A DNA stretch of 64,000 nucleotides from Pseudomonas sp. KBW05 (GCF_003852405.1 NZ_QAJM01000009.1:1-64000), one strand, 5' to 3'. Shown: positions 26,726 through 34,849, counted from the first letter of the stretch. Numbers and translations: made by a program. The notes: a model not told the origin generated them from the sequence alone.

Positions 26726-27313
26726 TTAGCGGTTTTCCAGGCTTGCTGCGCGAGCATAGGGCAGAGCGGTTTCAGTGCCTTTCAGAGCTGATTCCTGAGC
26801 GTGTTGGCGCAGGTAGCCTGGAAGACGCTGGTCCTGCCAGCCGGATTGCCCTTGCAGAACACCATTGGCCATCGGGCCGGTGGTGTCAGAGCTTTCCTTG
26901 TAGCCGGCCAGTACCGCTGGGCCTTTGACCTGGGGTCCAGCCATCACCGGTTGCTGAGTCTGCTGGGCCAGTTCGGCGCCGGCGATTTCGTCCTGGTTGT
27001 ACAGGCGAACACCTGCCAATACCGCAACGGTCACCGAGGCTGCGACTGCCAGGCGACCCAGGCTACGCCATGGACCACGAGCAGCTTTTGCCGGAACGGC
27101 TTCATCAGCCAGAGCGGCAGAAACGGCCGCAGCAATATCCAGACGAGGGATTAGTAGATCCTTGTGCATCACCGCCCGAGCGACTTGGTAACGAGACCAG
27201 GTGTCACGGGTTTCGGCGTCGTCAAATGCGTTGAGCACTCGACGAAGTTCCAGTTCATCCGCTTCGTTATCCATCACTGCGGACAGCGATTCCTGCAGGG
27301 CATCACGACTCAT
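26726..27313 (-). CDS. mucA: Anti-sigma factor MucA
   Basis: A 195-residue single-pass inner-membrane protein. The cytoplasmic N-terminal sigma-binding domain starts SRDALQESLSAVMDNEADEL, and the membrane helix lies around residue 86-105 (LAVAASVTVAVLAGV). MucA holds AlgU inactive until regulated proteolysis. The frame is full length, so there is no sign of the truncations that cause mucoidy in P. aeruginosa isolates. Confidence 0.97.
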   Translation of the reverse strand: MSRDALQESLSAVMDNEADELELRRVLNAFDDAETRDTWSRYQVARAVMHKDLLIPRLDIAAAVSAALADEAVPAKAARGPWRSLGRLAVAASVTVAVLAGVRLYNQDEIAGAELAQQTQQPVMAGPQVKGPAVLAGYKESSDTTGPMANGVLQGQSGWQDQRLPGYLRQHAQESALKGTETALPYARAASLENR

Positions 27314-27345
27314 GGCGGTTCCTCTCTTGGCTGTCGCCGCTGTCT

Positions 27346-27927
27346 TTAGTTTTCCTGCAACAACGGTTGCAAGGCTTTATCGATGGCTTCCCGGGCCCGG
27401 AAAATCCGTGACCGTACAGTCCCCACCGGACACTGCATGACGCTCGCAATGTCTTCGTAACTCAGACCGTCAAATTCACGTAAAGTTAACGCTGTACGCA
27501 AATCTTCTGGCAGTTGCTGAATAGTGCGATGAACGGTGCCTTCGATCTCGTCGCGCAGCAATGCACGCTCCGGCGACTCGAGATCTTTGAGGCCGTGATC
27601 ACCATCGTAGAATTCAGCATCTTCTGAACTAACATCGCTATCCGGTGGGCGGCGTCCGCGAGACACCAGATAGTTCTTCGCCGTGTTGATGGCGATGCGG
27701 TACAGCCACGTATAAAACGCACTGTCACCGCGGAAATTGCCAAGTGCACGGTACGCCTTGATAAAGGCTTCCTGTGCAACGTCCTGCGCTTCATGGGTGT
27801 CGTGCACAAACCGCACGATCAACCCGAGAATTTTGTGCTGGTATTTCAGCACTAGCAGATCAAATGCGCGCTTGTCGCCGCGTTGAACGCGCTCGACCAG
27901 CTGCTGATCCTCTTCCTGGGTTAGCAT
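27346..27927 (-). CDS. algU: RNA polymerase sigma factor AlgU (RpoE/SigE type)
   Basis: A 193-residue ECF sigma factor; I start it at MLTQEEDQ, the usual family start, two codons inside the longest frame. Region 2 (FDLLVLKYQHKILGLIVRFV) and region 4 (LPEDLRTALTLREFDGLSYEDIA, in parts) are intact. It directs the envelope-stress and alginate regulon and transcribes its own operon algU-mucA-mucB. It is divergent from nadB across a 462-bp gap that holds the promoter below and nothing else I can name. Confidence 0.97.
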   Translation of the reverse strand: MLTQEEDQQLVERVQRGDKRAFDLLVLKYQHKILGLIVRFVHDTHEAQDVAQEAFIKAYRALGNFRGDSAFYTWLYRIAINTAKNYLVSRGRRPPDSDVSSEDAEFYDGDHGLKDLESPERALLRDEIEGTVHRTIQQLPEDLRTALTLREFDGLSYEDIASVMQCPVGTVRSRIFRAREAIDKALQPLLQEN

Positions 27928-27986
27928 GAACACTCCTCGTTGTACTTGAAGGAGGCTTGCATAACTAAACGATCAGGCTTGCAAAC

Positions 27987-28013
27987 ATAGACTAGGACTT
28001 TTCGCAAAAGTTC
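27987..28013 (-). promoter_or_regulatory. AlgU-type autoregulatory promoter of algU
   Basis: On the - strand GAACTT, 16 bases, then TCTAT matches the AlgU/sigma-E consensus (GAACTT-N16/17-TCtga). It lies 60 bp before the algU start. The match agrees with the known self-activation of this operon. Confidence 0.75.
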
Positions 28014-28389
28014 TCCCCCTTCAAGCAAGTTTCCGGCATGCACTGATTTGGCACACACGAAAAACGCAGCACGGGCAACGCCGACTGCGCGAATAATCTT
28101 GTCGCCGGTTTTCTGACGCGTCCAATGCTCCCGACGGGCCAATAAACTCAACGTTTTCCCAGCTTTCGGGCAACCTGCTATTGAGTCGGGGCTTATGCAA
28201 AAAGTTCCCAATTCAATAACCGGCCGATTTACCCACGCCGTGCACCGTAATCTCACATTGCCACGAATGCCCGGCTATTGTGCCGCTCCCCCCCTCTATA
28301 TACTAGTAGCCCGTGTGACCCTTTGATTCGCCGATCCAGGCGTCCTGTTTGCGCCAGCCCTTTGGATCGCTTTTTGCGGAATCCTTCAA

Positions 28390-29997
28390 ATGAGCCAACA
28401 GTTTCAACACGATGTTCTAGTGATCGGTAGCGGCGCGGCCGGCTTGAGCCTGGCGCTGACCCTCCCCGGCCACCTGCGAATTGCCGTACTGAGCAAAGGC
28501 AACCTGGCCAACGGCTCGACATTCTGGGCCCAGGGCGGTGTCGCCGCCGTGCTGGACGACACCGACACGGTGCAATCCCACGTCGAAGACACCCTTAACG
28601 CCGGCGGCGGCCTGTGCGACGAAGACGCAGTACGCTTCACCGTCGAGCATAGCCGCGAGGCCATCCAATGGCTGATCGACCAGGGCGTGCCGTTCACCCG
28701 CGATGAACACGCGGGCAGCGACGACGGCGGTTTCGAGTTCCACCTGACCCGCGAGGGCGGCCACAGCCACCGTCGCATCATCCACGCCGCCGACGCCACC
28801 GGCGCCGCGATCTTCACGACCCTGCTCGAACAAGCGCGCCAACGCCCCAACATCGAACTGCTGGAGCAACGCGTCGCCGTCGACCTGATCACCGAAAAAC
28901 GCCTGGGCCTGGACGGCGAGCGCTGCCTCGGCGCCTACGTGCTCAACCGCGCCAGCGGCGAAGTCGATACCTACGGCGCACGTTTCACCATCCTGGCCTC
29001 AGGCGGCGCCGCCAAGGTCTACCTCTATACCAGCAACCCCGACGGCGCCTGCGGCGACGGCATCGCCATGGCCTGGCGCTCGGGCTGCCGGGTGGCCAAT
29101 CTGGAATTCAATCAGTTCCACCCAACCTGCCTGTATCACCCGCAGGCCAAGAGCTTCCTGATCACCGAAGCCCTGCGCGGCGAAGGCGCCCACCTGAAAC
29201 TGCCGAACGGCGAGCGTTTCATGCAACGCTTCGATCCCCGCGCCGAACTCGCGCCACGGGACATCGTCGCCCGCGCCATCGACCATGAAATGAAGCGCCT
29301 GGGCATCGACTGCGTCTACCTGGACATCAGCCACAAGCCCGAAGCCTTCATCAAGACGCACTTCCCAACCGTCTACGAGCGTTGCCTGACGTTCAACATC
29401 GACATCACCAAAGGCCCGATCCCCGTGGTCCCGGCCGCGCACTACACCTGCGGCGGCGTGATGGTCGACCAACACGGCCGTACCGACGTGCCCGGCCTGT
29501 ATGCCATTGGTGAAACCAGCTTCACCGGCCTGCACGGTGCCAACCGCATGGCCAGCAATTCGCTGCTCGAATGCTTCGTCTACGCCCGCTCGGCGGCGGC
29601 GGACATCCTTGAACAACTGCCGCGCATCGCCGTGCCAGACGCCCTGCCCCGCTGGGATGCAAGCCAGGTCACCGATTCGGACGAAGACGTGATCATCGCC
29701 CACAACTGGGACGAGTTGCGCCGCTTCATGTGGGACTACGTGGGGATTGTGCGTACCAACAAGCGCCTGCAACGCGCGCAACACCGCGTGCGGCTGCTGC
29801 TGGATGAGATCGACGAGTTCTACAGCAACTACCGAGTAAGCAGAGACCTGATTGAACTGAGGAACCTTGCCCAGGTAGCGGAACTGATGATCAGGTCTGC
29901 CATGGAACGTAAGGAATCTCGGGGCCTGCACTACACGCTGGACTATCCAGAGATGCTGCCAGAGGCGAAGGATACGATCCTTACACCGACCTTTTGA
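28390..29997 (+). CDS. nadB: L-aspartate oxidase, chimeric: host body with element-supplied C-terminus
   Basis: A 535-residue flavoprotein that oxidises aspartate to iminoaspartate for NAD synthesis. The FAD-binding opening [19 protein letters not shown], active-site region THPTC-like [13 protein letters not shown], and GASFTG-like [18 protein letters not shown] are intact. The final 55 codons (29832-29997) come from an inserted element: the protein is nearly unchanged but the codons differ, and the host's own 3' end is now at 36341-36533. The enzyme should still work. It is divergent from algU as in other pseudomonads. Confidence 0.96.
   Translation: MSQQFQHDVLVIGSGAAGLSLALTLPGHLRIAVLSKGNLANGSTFWAQGGVAAVLDDTDTVQSHVEDTLNAGGGLCDEDAVRFTVEHSREAIQWLIDQGVPFTRDEHAGSDDGGFEFHLTREGGHSHRRIIHAADATGAAIFTTLLEQARQRPNIELLEQRVAVDLITEKRLGLDGERCLGAYVLNRASGEVDTYGARFTILASGGAAKVYLYTSNPDGACGDGIAMAWRSGCRVANLEFNQFHPTCLYHPQAKSFLITEALRGEGAHLKLPNGERFMQRFDPRAELAPRDIVARAIDHEMKRLGIDCVYLDISHKPEAFIKTHFPTVYERCLTFNIDITKGPIPVVPAAHYTCGGVMVDQHGRTDVPGLYAIGETSFTGLHGANRMASNSLLECFVYARSAAADILEQLPRIAVPDALPRWDASQVTDSDEDVIIAHNWDELRRFMWDYVGIVRTNKRLQRAQHRVRLLLDEIDEFYSNYRVSRDLIELRNLAQVAELMIRSAMERKESRGLHYTLDYPEMLPEAKDTILTPTF
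29814..29831. other. attL core repeat
   Basis: CGAGTTCTACAGCAACTA, identical to attR at 36341. It encodes EFYSNY of NadB. Host nadB sequence is to the left, and the element's own copy of the nadB 3' end is to the right. Confidence 0.9.
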
Positions 29998-30038
29998 GGC
30001 ACGTTAGGAGCCCATAGCGTAGCACCATAGGACCCCGA

Positions 30039-30069
30039 TTTGTAACAGCTTTGGCTCACATTTGTCCCA
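30039..30069. promoter_or_regulatory. Putative recombinase arm-type sites, left end
   Basis: TTTGTAACAG (30039) and TTTGTCCCA (30061) both occur again, in the same order, at the right end (36253 and 36264). A shared TTTGTNNCA unit near both ends is what integrase arm-binding sites look like. A 7-bp inverted repeat GGACCCC/GGGGTCC encloses this pair (30030-30081). Confidence 0.55.
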
Positions 30070-30218
30070 ACGCTGGGGTCCCTATCGCCTGCCCGCAAGG
30101 GTCCTTATCGTGCGCCTGAGCGAGCGTGCGAGGGCCTACGGGGGTAAGCGCGCCCAGAGAGTATTAAAGGTGATCGCTCAGCTTTTTCTCTCAAATTCTA
30201 AAGGGACCTCAAGGAGTT

Positions 30219-30273
30219 CCTGTGTGAAATCTGAATAACCTGCGAGCCAATGGCCCACGAGATTTCACACAGG
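30219..30273. repeat. Perfect 14-bp inverted repeat downstream of the left operon
   Basis: CCTGTGTGAAATCT at 30219-30232 and its exact complement at 30260-30273 enclose a 27-base loop. It lies right after the last leftward gene of the element. It could end or process the phage-polymerase transcript, or be a packaging or protein site; it lacks the T-run of a normal terminator. The rest of the stretch from nadB's stop to this point holds no gene. Confidence 0.6.
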
Positions 30274-30277
30274 CCCC

Positions 30278-30505
30278 CTACATGGCTGTCATTACATCGC
30301 TTAACAGATCGTGGGTAAGCTCAATGAGACCCTCAGGCACGGCGACCCCGCTGACTATGGCAATCATGGCGACTACCTTCCAGAAGCTGGGAGATTTAAC
30401 GATAGCCTTGAGGACAGCTAACCGAACATCTTTCGCATGGTCATAGGGCCCTCCTTGAATCAGCCAATTAACGTAATGAAATAACGTATCACTGAAAGAA
30501 CCCAA
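30278..30505 (-). CDS. Small membrane protein, holin-like size
   Basis: A 75-residue frame with one strong hydrophobic segment (FWKVVAMIAIVSGVAVPEGLI, about 41-61) flanked by charged residues. The TTG start at 30505 has GAGGAG only two bases away, so the true start is uncertain; a better site AAGGAGGGCCCT further in leads to a different, very short frame. It is last in the leftward operon after the capsid-like gene, where a holin or membrane effector could sit. Function not established. Confidence 0.5.
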   Translation of the reverse strand: MGSFSDTLFHYVNWLIQGGPYDHAKDVRLAVLKAIVKSPSFWKVVAMIAIVSGVAVPEGLIELTHDLLSDVMTAM

Positions 30506-30539
30506 GACTCCTCATAGGGAGCCTCAGGACTTCATCCAT

Positions 30540-31553
30540 CTATTCGCCCAGCGTCACACGAGTGACCATTGGGAAATCTACCAGCTCAACTTGGAGCTTC
30601 TCGGCTGGGTCGGCTGGGTTTGCCAGCTTGAGTTGCACCTTGGCCTGAGCCATTACATCAGCCACACCAATGATCTCTACGTCCCATGCTGCTGCATTGG
30701 CGTTACGGGTCGCATGGATCTGCCACACATCGCCATCACCATCTTGGCGGAAGCTCAAAGAGGCCATGTCTTTAGGAAGCATAAAGATGCCGAGGTCTTC
30801 ACCAGAATAGAACTGCGTACCACAACCCAATAGCTCCTCTACATCCGACAAACCAGCTCGTTGAGCAGCACGCTCAAGACCAGCGACTTCCTTTGCAGGA
30901 ATCAGCAACACAAAGTCAGACAGCGAAGTGCCAACGGCTTGGTTGATGTTCATGGTCAGGCCGTCAATGATGTCCTCTGCGCGTTCGCGTGGGTTCTTCG
31001 ATAAGCCAGTCAGTGCCTTGGTCTCGGTGGATGCAGCACTGGTCAGGATCTTCGCAATGGTCGCCCCACAAGACAGCTCAAAGTCTTTCAACATCTTCTC
31101 GGCCATCTGACCCATGCCATTGGCAGTGAAACCAGCAATCATGTGGTGGTCGAAGAACGTTTGACGGAAAGAGAACAGAGCGGCGTGCGGGGTCGCCTCA
31201 CAGAACAGGAAGTCACCAGCGGCTGCCTCACCCTTCTCAAAGGTCGAGTCATCGTAGATGGATTTACGGGGATCGAACTCAACGCTACGGTCTTGCATCA
31301 GCATAATCTGCTGTGTGGTTGGCTCAGTGCCCTTAGGGCGGAACTCACAGGGGATTGCGTCCTCTGCCGCCGCTTCCCAGTCACCGCCGTTAAAGTAGTC
31401 GTCAAGGCCCTCTGTAAGGATCTCAACGAACGTCTCAGCGCCAGTTGCGCCGTTGTCCTTTACCTCAGCCGAGGAGTTAAAACGGATGATGCCGCCTTGC
31501 TCAGTGATAGCGGTAGACCAGTTGGTGGGCTTGATGTATTCGTTAGTTTTCAT
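30540..31553 (-). CDS. Putative phage capsid-like protein
   Basis: A 337-residue protein with an AAGGAG ribosome site. I do not recognise a close family. Length, absence of signals or catalytic motifs, and the pattern of a central helix-rich part (about 195-230, LIPAKEVAGLERAAQRAGL) followed by strand-rich segments (GEDLGIFMLPKDM, WDVEIIGVADV) resemble HK97-fold major capsid proteins. The neighbouring order, small basic helical protein then this, mirrors scaffold-capsid pairs of podoviruses. If correct, the element makes its own shell or alters the helper's. An unrelated structural role is possible. Confidence 0.45.
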   Translation of the reverse strand: MKTNEYIKPTNWSTAITEQGGIIRFNSSAEVKDNGATGAETFVEILTEGLDDYFNGGDWEAAAEDAIPCEFRPKGTEPTTQQIMLMQDRSVEFDPRKSIYDDSTFEKGEAAAGDFLFCEATPHAALFSFRQTFFDHHMIAGFTANGMGQMAEKMLKDFELSCGATIAKILTSAASTETKALTGLSKNPRERAEDIIDGLTMNINQAVGTSLSDFVLLIPAKEVAGLERAAQRAGLSDVEELLGCGTQFYSGEDLGIFMLPKDMASLSFRQDGDGDVWQIHATRNANAAAWDVEIIGVADVMAQAKVQLKLANPADPAEKLQVELVDFPMVTRVTLGE

Positions 31554-31609
31554 GTGGGATCTCCTTGAGTTGTTCGAAGTGATGTTCTTTGTGGCCCGCT
31601 TAGCTGTTG

Positions 31610-32002
31610 TCAGTTACGACGAGCTGCGCGAATGGCCGCACCGTGTGCCCGGATGTCTGCTGCTCGTTTCTCTTTGGCTTCACGAGCCCGAGCCACTTCA
31701 AGGCGTGTAGGTGCCTGATAGGAAGCGCATCGGTCTGCGTGGAACTGAGCGTCACGGAGCTGAGCTGCTCGAAGGTCTTCACCTGCTTTGATCTCTTGGC
31801 GGGCCAGCGAGGTCTGCTCAGGGAATGCTGAGGTACTGAGACCAGCTTCGATGTACTGGCGCACGATGGCCGTGATCGAACTGTGATTCTTACCAGCAGC
31901 AGCGATAAGACCTGCGAGCATTACGCCCTCGGCATAAGCCTTGGTCACGGGTTGGCCTTGAACGGTCAAGGAGTTGTCACTGAGTTGGATGTCGAGCTTC
32001 AT
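31610..32002 (-). CDS. Small protein in scaffold position
   Basis: About 130 residues from the ATG at 32002, preceded by AAAGGAG; the longer upstream frame has no ribosome site. The N-terminal half is compact (MKLDIQLSDNSLTVQGQ), and the C-terminal third is a highly charged, Ala/Arg/Lys-rich predicted helix (RLEVARAREAKEKRAADIRA) ending RRN. The gene is first after promoter P3 and directly before the capsid-like gene. A scaffold or size-determining role is inferred from position and composition only. Confidence 0.6.
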   Translation of the reverse strand: MKLDIQLSDNSLTVQGQPVTKAYAEGVMLAGLIAAAGKNHSSITAIVRQYIEAGLSTSAFPEQTSLARQEIKAGEDLRAAQLRDAQFHADRCASYQAPTRLEVARAREAKEKRAADIRAHGAAIRAARRN

Positions 32003-32283
32003 ATTGGGGTTCTCCTTTGAGAGACCCTTAAGCCAAACCTTGCCGCCATGATCGCGTGACCAATGGGGAAAGGAGACCCGCACGGGATCAACAAGGTTTG
32101 CTTAAAGGTATTGGATTGAAGGTGGTTTCACAGTCCTGTGGGGTTAACTTGGCGGGGACTGTAGGAGCGCCTCTGTGCTGAATGGCGGACAGCGAGGAGG
32201 TTCCGGTGTGGTGCATAGATTGCCCACTACTGACGCTTAGGGCGCATCGTGGGACCTTGAGGAGACCATGGGTGATTGATTCC

Positions 32284-32306
32284 CGTGGCCGTAGTGAGGT
32301 TTTTTA
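32284..32306 (-). promoter_or_regulatory. Phage-type promoter P3 (T7/gh-1-like)
   Basis: Read leftwards: TAAAAAACCTCACTACGG then CCACG. It matches P1 and P2 at 18 of 23 positions and, from memory, the gh-1 phage consensus TAAAAACCCTCACTRTGG. It lies about 280 bp before the scaffold-position gene and should drive that operon. Confidence 0.8.
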
Positions 32307-32315
32307 CGACAGTTC

Positions 32316-32633
32316 TCAGGCCAGCATTATCGGCTGACTGCTCATCGGAATGGACAAGTCACAGCGAACAAGCGTCTTCAAACTGAGACCGTCTTCAAGA
32401 GCTTCCTTGAGCGCTTCCATACATCGCTGGTTTGTTATGAGGCCAATGTAGGGAAGCGTCACCGAGAGGTCGTAAACGGTGCCCAATTCGGGGTCACGCG
32501 AACGGCCTGGAGCATTCACCTTAGAGACCAAGGCGCGGATCGTAATAAGCGATGTCCGGCGTGGCTTGGTGAACACCCTGTTAATCAAGGCGAGCTCAGC
32601 GGTTGTCGGAATGGTTTTCTTAAAGTTGCTCAT
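32316..32633 (-). CDS. Unknown protein, 105 residues
   Basis: A 105-residue, mildly basic protein starting MSNFKKTIPTTAELALINR, whose ATG overlaps the stop of the KilA-N gene (ATGA), so it is translationally coupled. The C-terminal part (ALKEALEDGLSLKTLVRCDL) is helical. No motif is recognised. It ends 10 bp before promoter P3, separating an upstream unit (KilA-N plus this) from the downstream capsid-like unit. Confidence 0.7.
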   Translation of the reverse strand: MSNFKKTIPTTAELALINRVFTKPRRTSLITIRALVSKVNAPGRSRDPELGTVYDLSVTLPYIGLITNQRCMEALKEALEDGLSLKTLVRCDLSIPMSSQPIMLA

Positions 32634-33163
32634 TTAGCGAATCCTCTTAGGCCGTCTCTGGCTGCAAGGGCGGCTGCTTGAGCCTCTGTAAGGTTGCCTT
32701 TAGCGATAGCTGAGCGTAGGCCCTGTACGGTGTTACGGTGCCCCAGAGAGCTCCATTGGCACTTATTATTGAATGTCATGCGCTTGAGGATGGATGCACT
32801 GTGATCGTTTCCCAAAGAGGCCATCTTGTCAGCAACGATCAAAGCTACTTCTGGTAGCTCAAGGATCGCCTCGAAGGCGTCATAGACAAGATCTTTGAAT
32901 TCATCCGAGACCCAGCCCGCATATTCAAGGGTTGCGCGTTTGGTCGCCCATGAGCCTGCACCATTGGAGCTGTGCAAATTTTGCATAGCTTCCATTCGTT
33001 TAGCCTGCTTGGTCCGCCACTGCGCAGGTCCGTTCTTTACTGGTAACTTTAAGGTTCGCCAGATATCAGTTAGGTCCCACTGCCCTGCATTATTGGCCTT
33101 GAATGCTTGACCTTCTATAATGATGACGTGCCCAGCGTGCTTATGTTTGATGTCAGTGATCAT
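32630..33163 (-). CDS. KilA-N domain protein
   Basis: About 177 residues starting MITDIKHKHAG, with AAGAGGAA upstream. I prefer this start because the longer frame would begin upstream of promoter P2. The KilA-N core is visible: QWDLTDIWRTL, then GSWATKRATLEYAGWVS and DEFKDLVYDAFEAI (about 28-115). KilA-N is a DNA-binding domain of phage regulators and antirepressors. A C-terminal region after about 125 (NNKCQWSSLGHRNTVQGLR) may be a second binding part. Likely an early regulator or anti-helper protein; the role is inferred. Confidence 0.82.
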   Translation of the reverse strand: MITDIKHKHAGHVIIIEGQAFKANNAGQWDLTDIWRTLKLPVKNGPAQWRTKQAKRMEAMQNLHSSNGAGSWATKRATLEYAGWVSDEFKDLVYDAFEAILELPEVALIVADKMASLGNDHSASILKRMTFNNKCQWSSLGHRNTVQGLRSAIAKGNLTEAQAAALAARDGLRGFAK

Positions 33164-33310
33164 TTGTCTATTCCTCTTGTTTGCTTCCTCAGGTTCGCTC
33201 CCACAGCCCAGCGCAGAGACCCGACAAAGGTTCTGGACGGTGGCATGAAGAAGCAAACAGGAAGACTCTGCGATTATCTGTGTGATGCCCAGCGATGGGC
33301 GTGGTGTGTC

Positions 33311-33333
33311 TGTAGCCTTAGTGAGGGTTTTTA
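33311..33333 (-). promoter_or_regulatory. Phage-type promoter P2 (T7/gh-1-like)
   Basis: Read leftwards: TAAAAACCCTCACTAAGG then CTACA, differing from P1 at one base of 23. It lies about 150 bp before the KilA-N start. Confidence 0.88.
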
Positions 33334-33363
33334 CGACCACTTGCTTCACATGGCCCGAGAGAA

Positions 33364-33839
33364 CCTCTTAAAGTAAACCAAGCACCACTGGTGTAAACGA
33401 TCACTTGCAGCCCTGCTTAATCTTACTCTCGGCAAGCAGGGGTAATTATTGCCGCAAGACAAATCCCTTCCAAGAGAAACCTATAAGTCCTTTCTTAAAG
33501 ACAAAAGAATAGATTTATATAAAGATAATTATTAGATAGTTCTCAATGAGTAATCTTTAAGATCTTTAAGTTAAGGTCCCCGTGAACATTGAGCAATACA
33601 CGGTGGCCCCAATCCCGTGCAAGGCTTCTCAGCGATGCCCTAAAAGGCACCGACTTACGATCAGCAATATCAATGTTCGCTCCTCCCTACTGGAGCCAGA
33701 CGCTTAGTCTGCTTACCGGGGACGGTTGAGCGTTGGCGTGTCACCCTGTGGGTGATCGCTCTTGGCACTCTGTAGTCTCAGGTCAAATGGTAGGAATCTG
33801 AATGTACAGGCAGGATTTATTTCTGTGTGTCTGCCTACC
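33364..33839. other. Gene-free leader between promoters P1 and P2
   Basis: No supported frame on either strand. It contains an AT-rich block (about 33485-33565) and a small hairpin CACCC-TGT-GGGTG (about 33742-33755), and would form the long untranslated 5' part of a transcript from P1. It could hold host promoters, a replication or packaging site, or a noncoding RNA. Confidence 0.55.
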
Positions 33840-33862
33840 TGTACCCTTAGTGAGGGTTTTTA
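33840..33862 (-). promoter_or_regulatory. Phage-type promoter P1 (T7/gh-1-like)
   Basis: Read leftwards: TAAAAACCCTCACTAAGG then GTACA. The core AACCCTCACTAA is the T3-type recognition sequence, and the spacing matches gh-1-type promoters. It is the rightmost of three leftward copies and is divergent from the small gene at 33969. Confidence 0.88.
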
Positions 33863-33968
33863 AATAGTTCTTGACAAGTGACAAGAAGAAATATTTTAGA
33901 TATGACAACTTTCATGAAATCAGATGTGGCACAATGACATCTTTTGGCAACCTAACCAAGGAGACTCA

Positions 33969-34163
33969 ATGCCTTACACACTCCTCATCCTCAAACTGAT
34001 GGGTGCCCAATTGGTAATCAACTTCGTAGCAACGCTAATCACCTCAGGCATGCGACCGTCAATCAATGTGGCACGGCGCAAAATCATGCAGGCTCTATGG
34101 GCAATCTCTGGGTTTGCATTCATTGGAGCTGTCGTGTGGGACGTTTTCAAGATGTTCAAATAA
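33969..34163 (+). CDS. Small two-helix membrane protein
   Basis: A 64-residue protein starting MPYTLLILKLMGAQLVIN with an AAGGAG site; a longer frame start at 33924 is less likely. Two hydrophobic segments (about 4-22 and 43-60) flank a basic loop with SINVARRKIMQ. It is the only rightward gene in the element. A perfect host-type -35 (TTGACA, 33871) lies about 95 bp upstream, though its -10 is poor, so it may be expressed in the lysogen. Unknown function; exclusion or defence is a guess. Confidence 0.62.
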   Translation: MPYTLLILKLMGAQLVINFVATLITSGMRPSINVARRKIMQALWAISGFAFIGAVVWDVFKMFK

Positions 34164-34534
34164 TCCCCATTGCGATTGGGTTTGTGGACTCACCTGCGCT
34201 GTAGGGGCCAGTCTTGCGAATGGTCTGTAGGACTTCCTCTGTGACCCACTTTCGGAACGGCTCAGAGGCTGGTGCGCGTCCCCCGTAGGAGCATCTGATA
34301 GGCCGCAGCCTCAGTAAAAACTCAGCTCCTTGACTGCACGTTAGGGAGCTTTGGTAAGGTATCTACATTTGGTATAGACCCTAATGTGATAGCTCCAGAT
34401 GTCCCTGAGTACCCGGCGTGACGGCTGACCTGCTGACTTGGTTTCTTCAAGCCAGCGGCGCGGGCAACCTGAACAGCCACAAACAGCAGTTCATGCTCAG
34501 GGTGGCCGACAAGAACGTCCAGTTCGACACCCAT
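34156..34534 (-). pseudogene. Bro-N domain (antirepressor-like) gene, broken
   Basis: The N-terminal part reads MGVELDVLVGHPEHELLF and VARAAGLKKPSQQVSRHAG, then hits an in-frame TGA. Directly after it the same frame continues VFTEAAAYQMLLRG, and after one extra G in a GGGGG run the next frame gives GRAPASEPFRKWVTEEVLQT and IRKTGPYS. Together these are the classic Bro-N fold order. One stop and one frameshift make it a pseudogene unless there is a sequencing error. Its last bases overlap the small gene on the + strand. Confidence 0.78.
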
Positions 34535-34544
34535 AAAGTTGCGC

Positions 34545-34838
34545 TTAAAAATCCTGCCTAACTTTATAAGTAATTGTCCTCGGGGTTGTTTTAGGAATGT
34601 GTTCCATCAGCACCACACATTCACCAACAACATATTTTATTGCTTTGACAGCCTCCCACCCCTGACAGGCCGAGCTATTTATTTTGAATGTTCCGAGCTT
34701 GTGCACTCCCCCTTTAGCACCGACATGCAACTTGCTATTTAACTTAAGGTGATAACTGGTCACTTCAACAATTAACGACTTGTCATCGACAAGTATTAGT
34801 TCAAGCGTAGGCTTAGACTTAACGGGATTAGTTTCCAT
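34545..34838 (-). CDS. Unknown small protein downstream of the integrase
   Basis: About 97 residues from the ATG at 34838 (METNPVKSKPTLELILVDDK); a TTG at 34853 overlapping the integrase stop is the alternative. The protein is rich in strand-like segments with lysines and no recognisable motif. It probably shares a transcript with the integrase. Confidence 0.55.
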   Translation of the reverse strand: METNPVKSKPTLELILVDDKSLIVEVTSYHLKLNSKLHVGAKGGVHKLGTFKINSSACQGWEAVKAIKYVVGECVVLMEHIPKTTPRTITYKVRQDF

Positions 34839-34849
34839 ACAAGTATCTC

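Noticed and set aside
33164-33349. Longer N-terminus for the KilA-N protein
   Set aside because: It would start upstream of promoter P2 with no ribosome site; the start at 33163 has one.
34314-34336. TAAAAACTCAGCTCC on the + strand as a fourth phage-type promoter
   Set aside because: Only the first six bases fit; the CCTCACT core is missing, it faces the wrong way, and it lies inside the Bro-N remnant.
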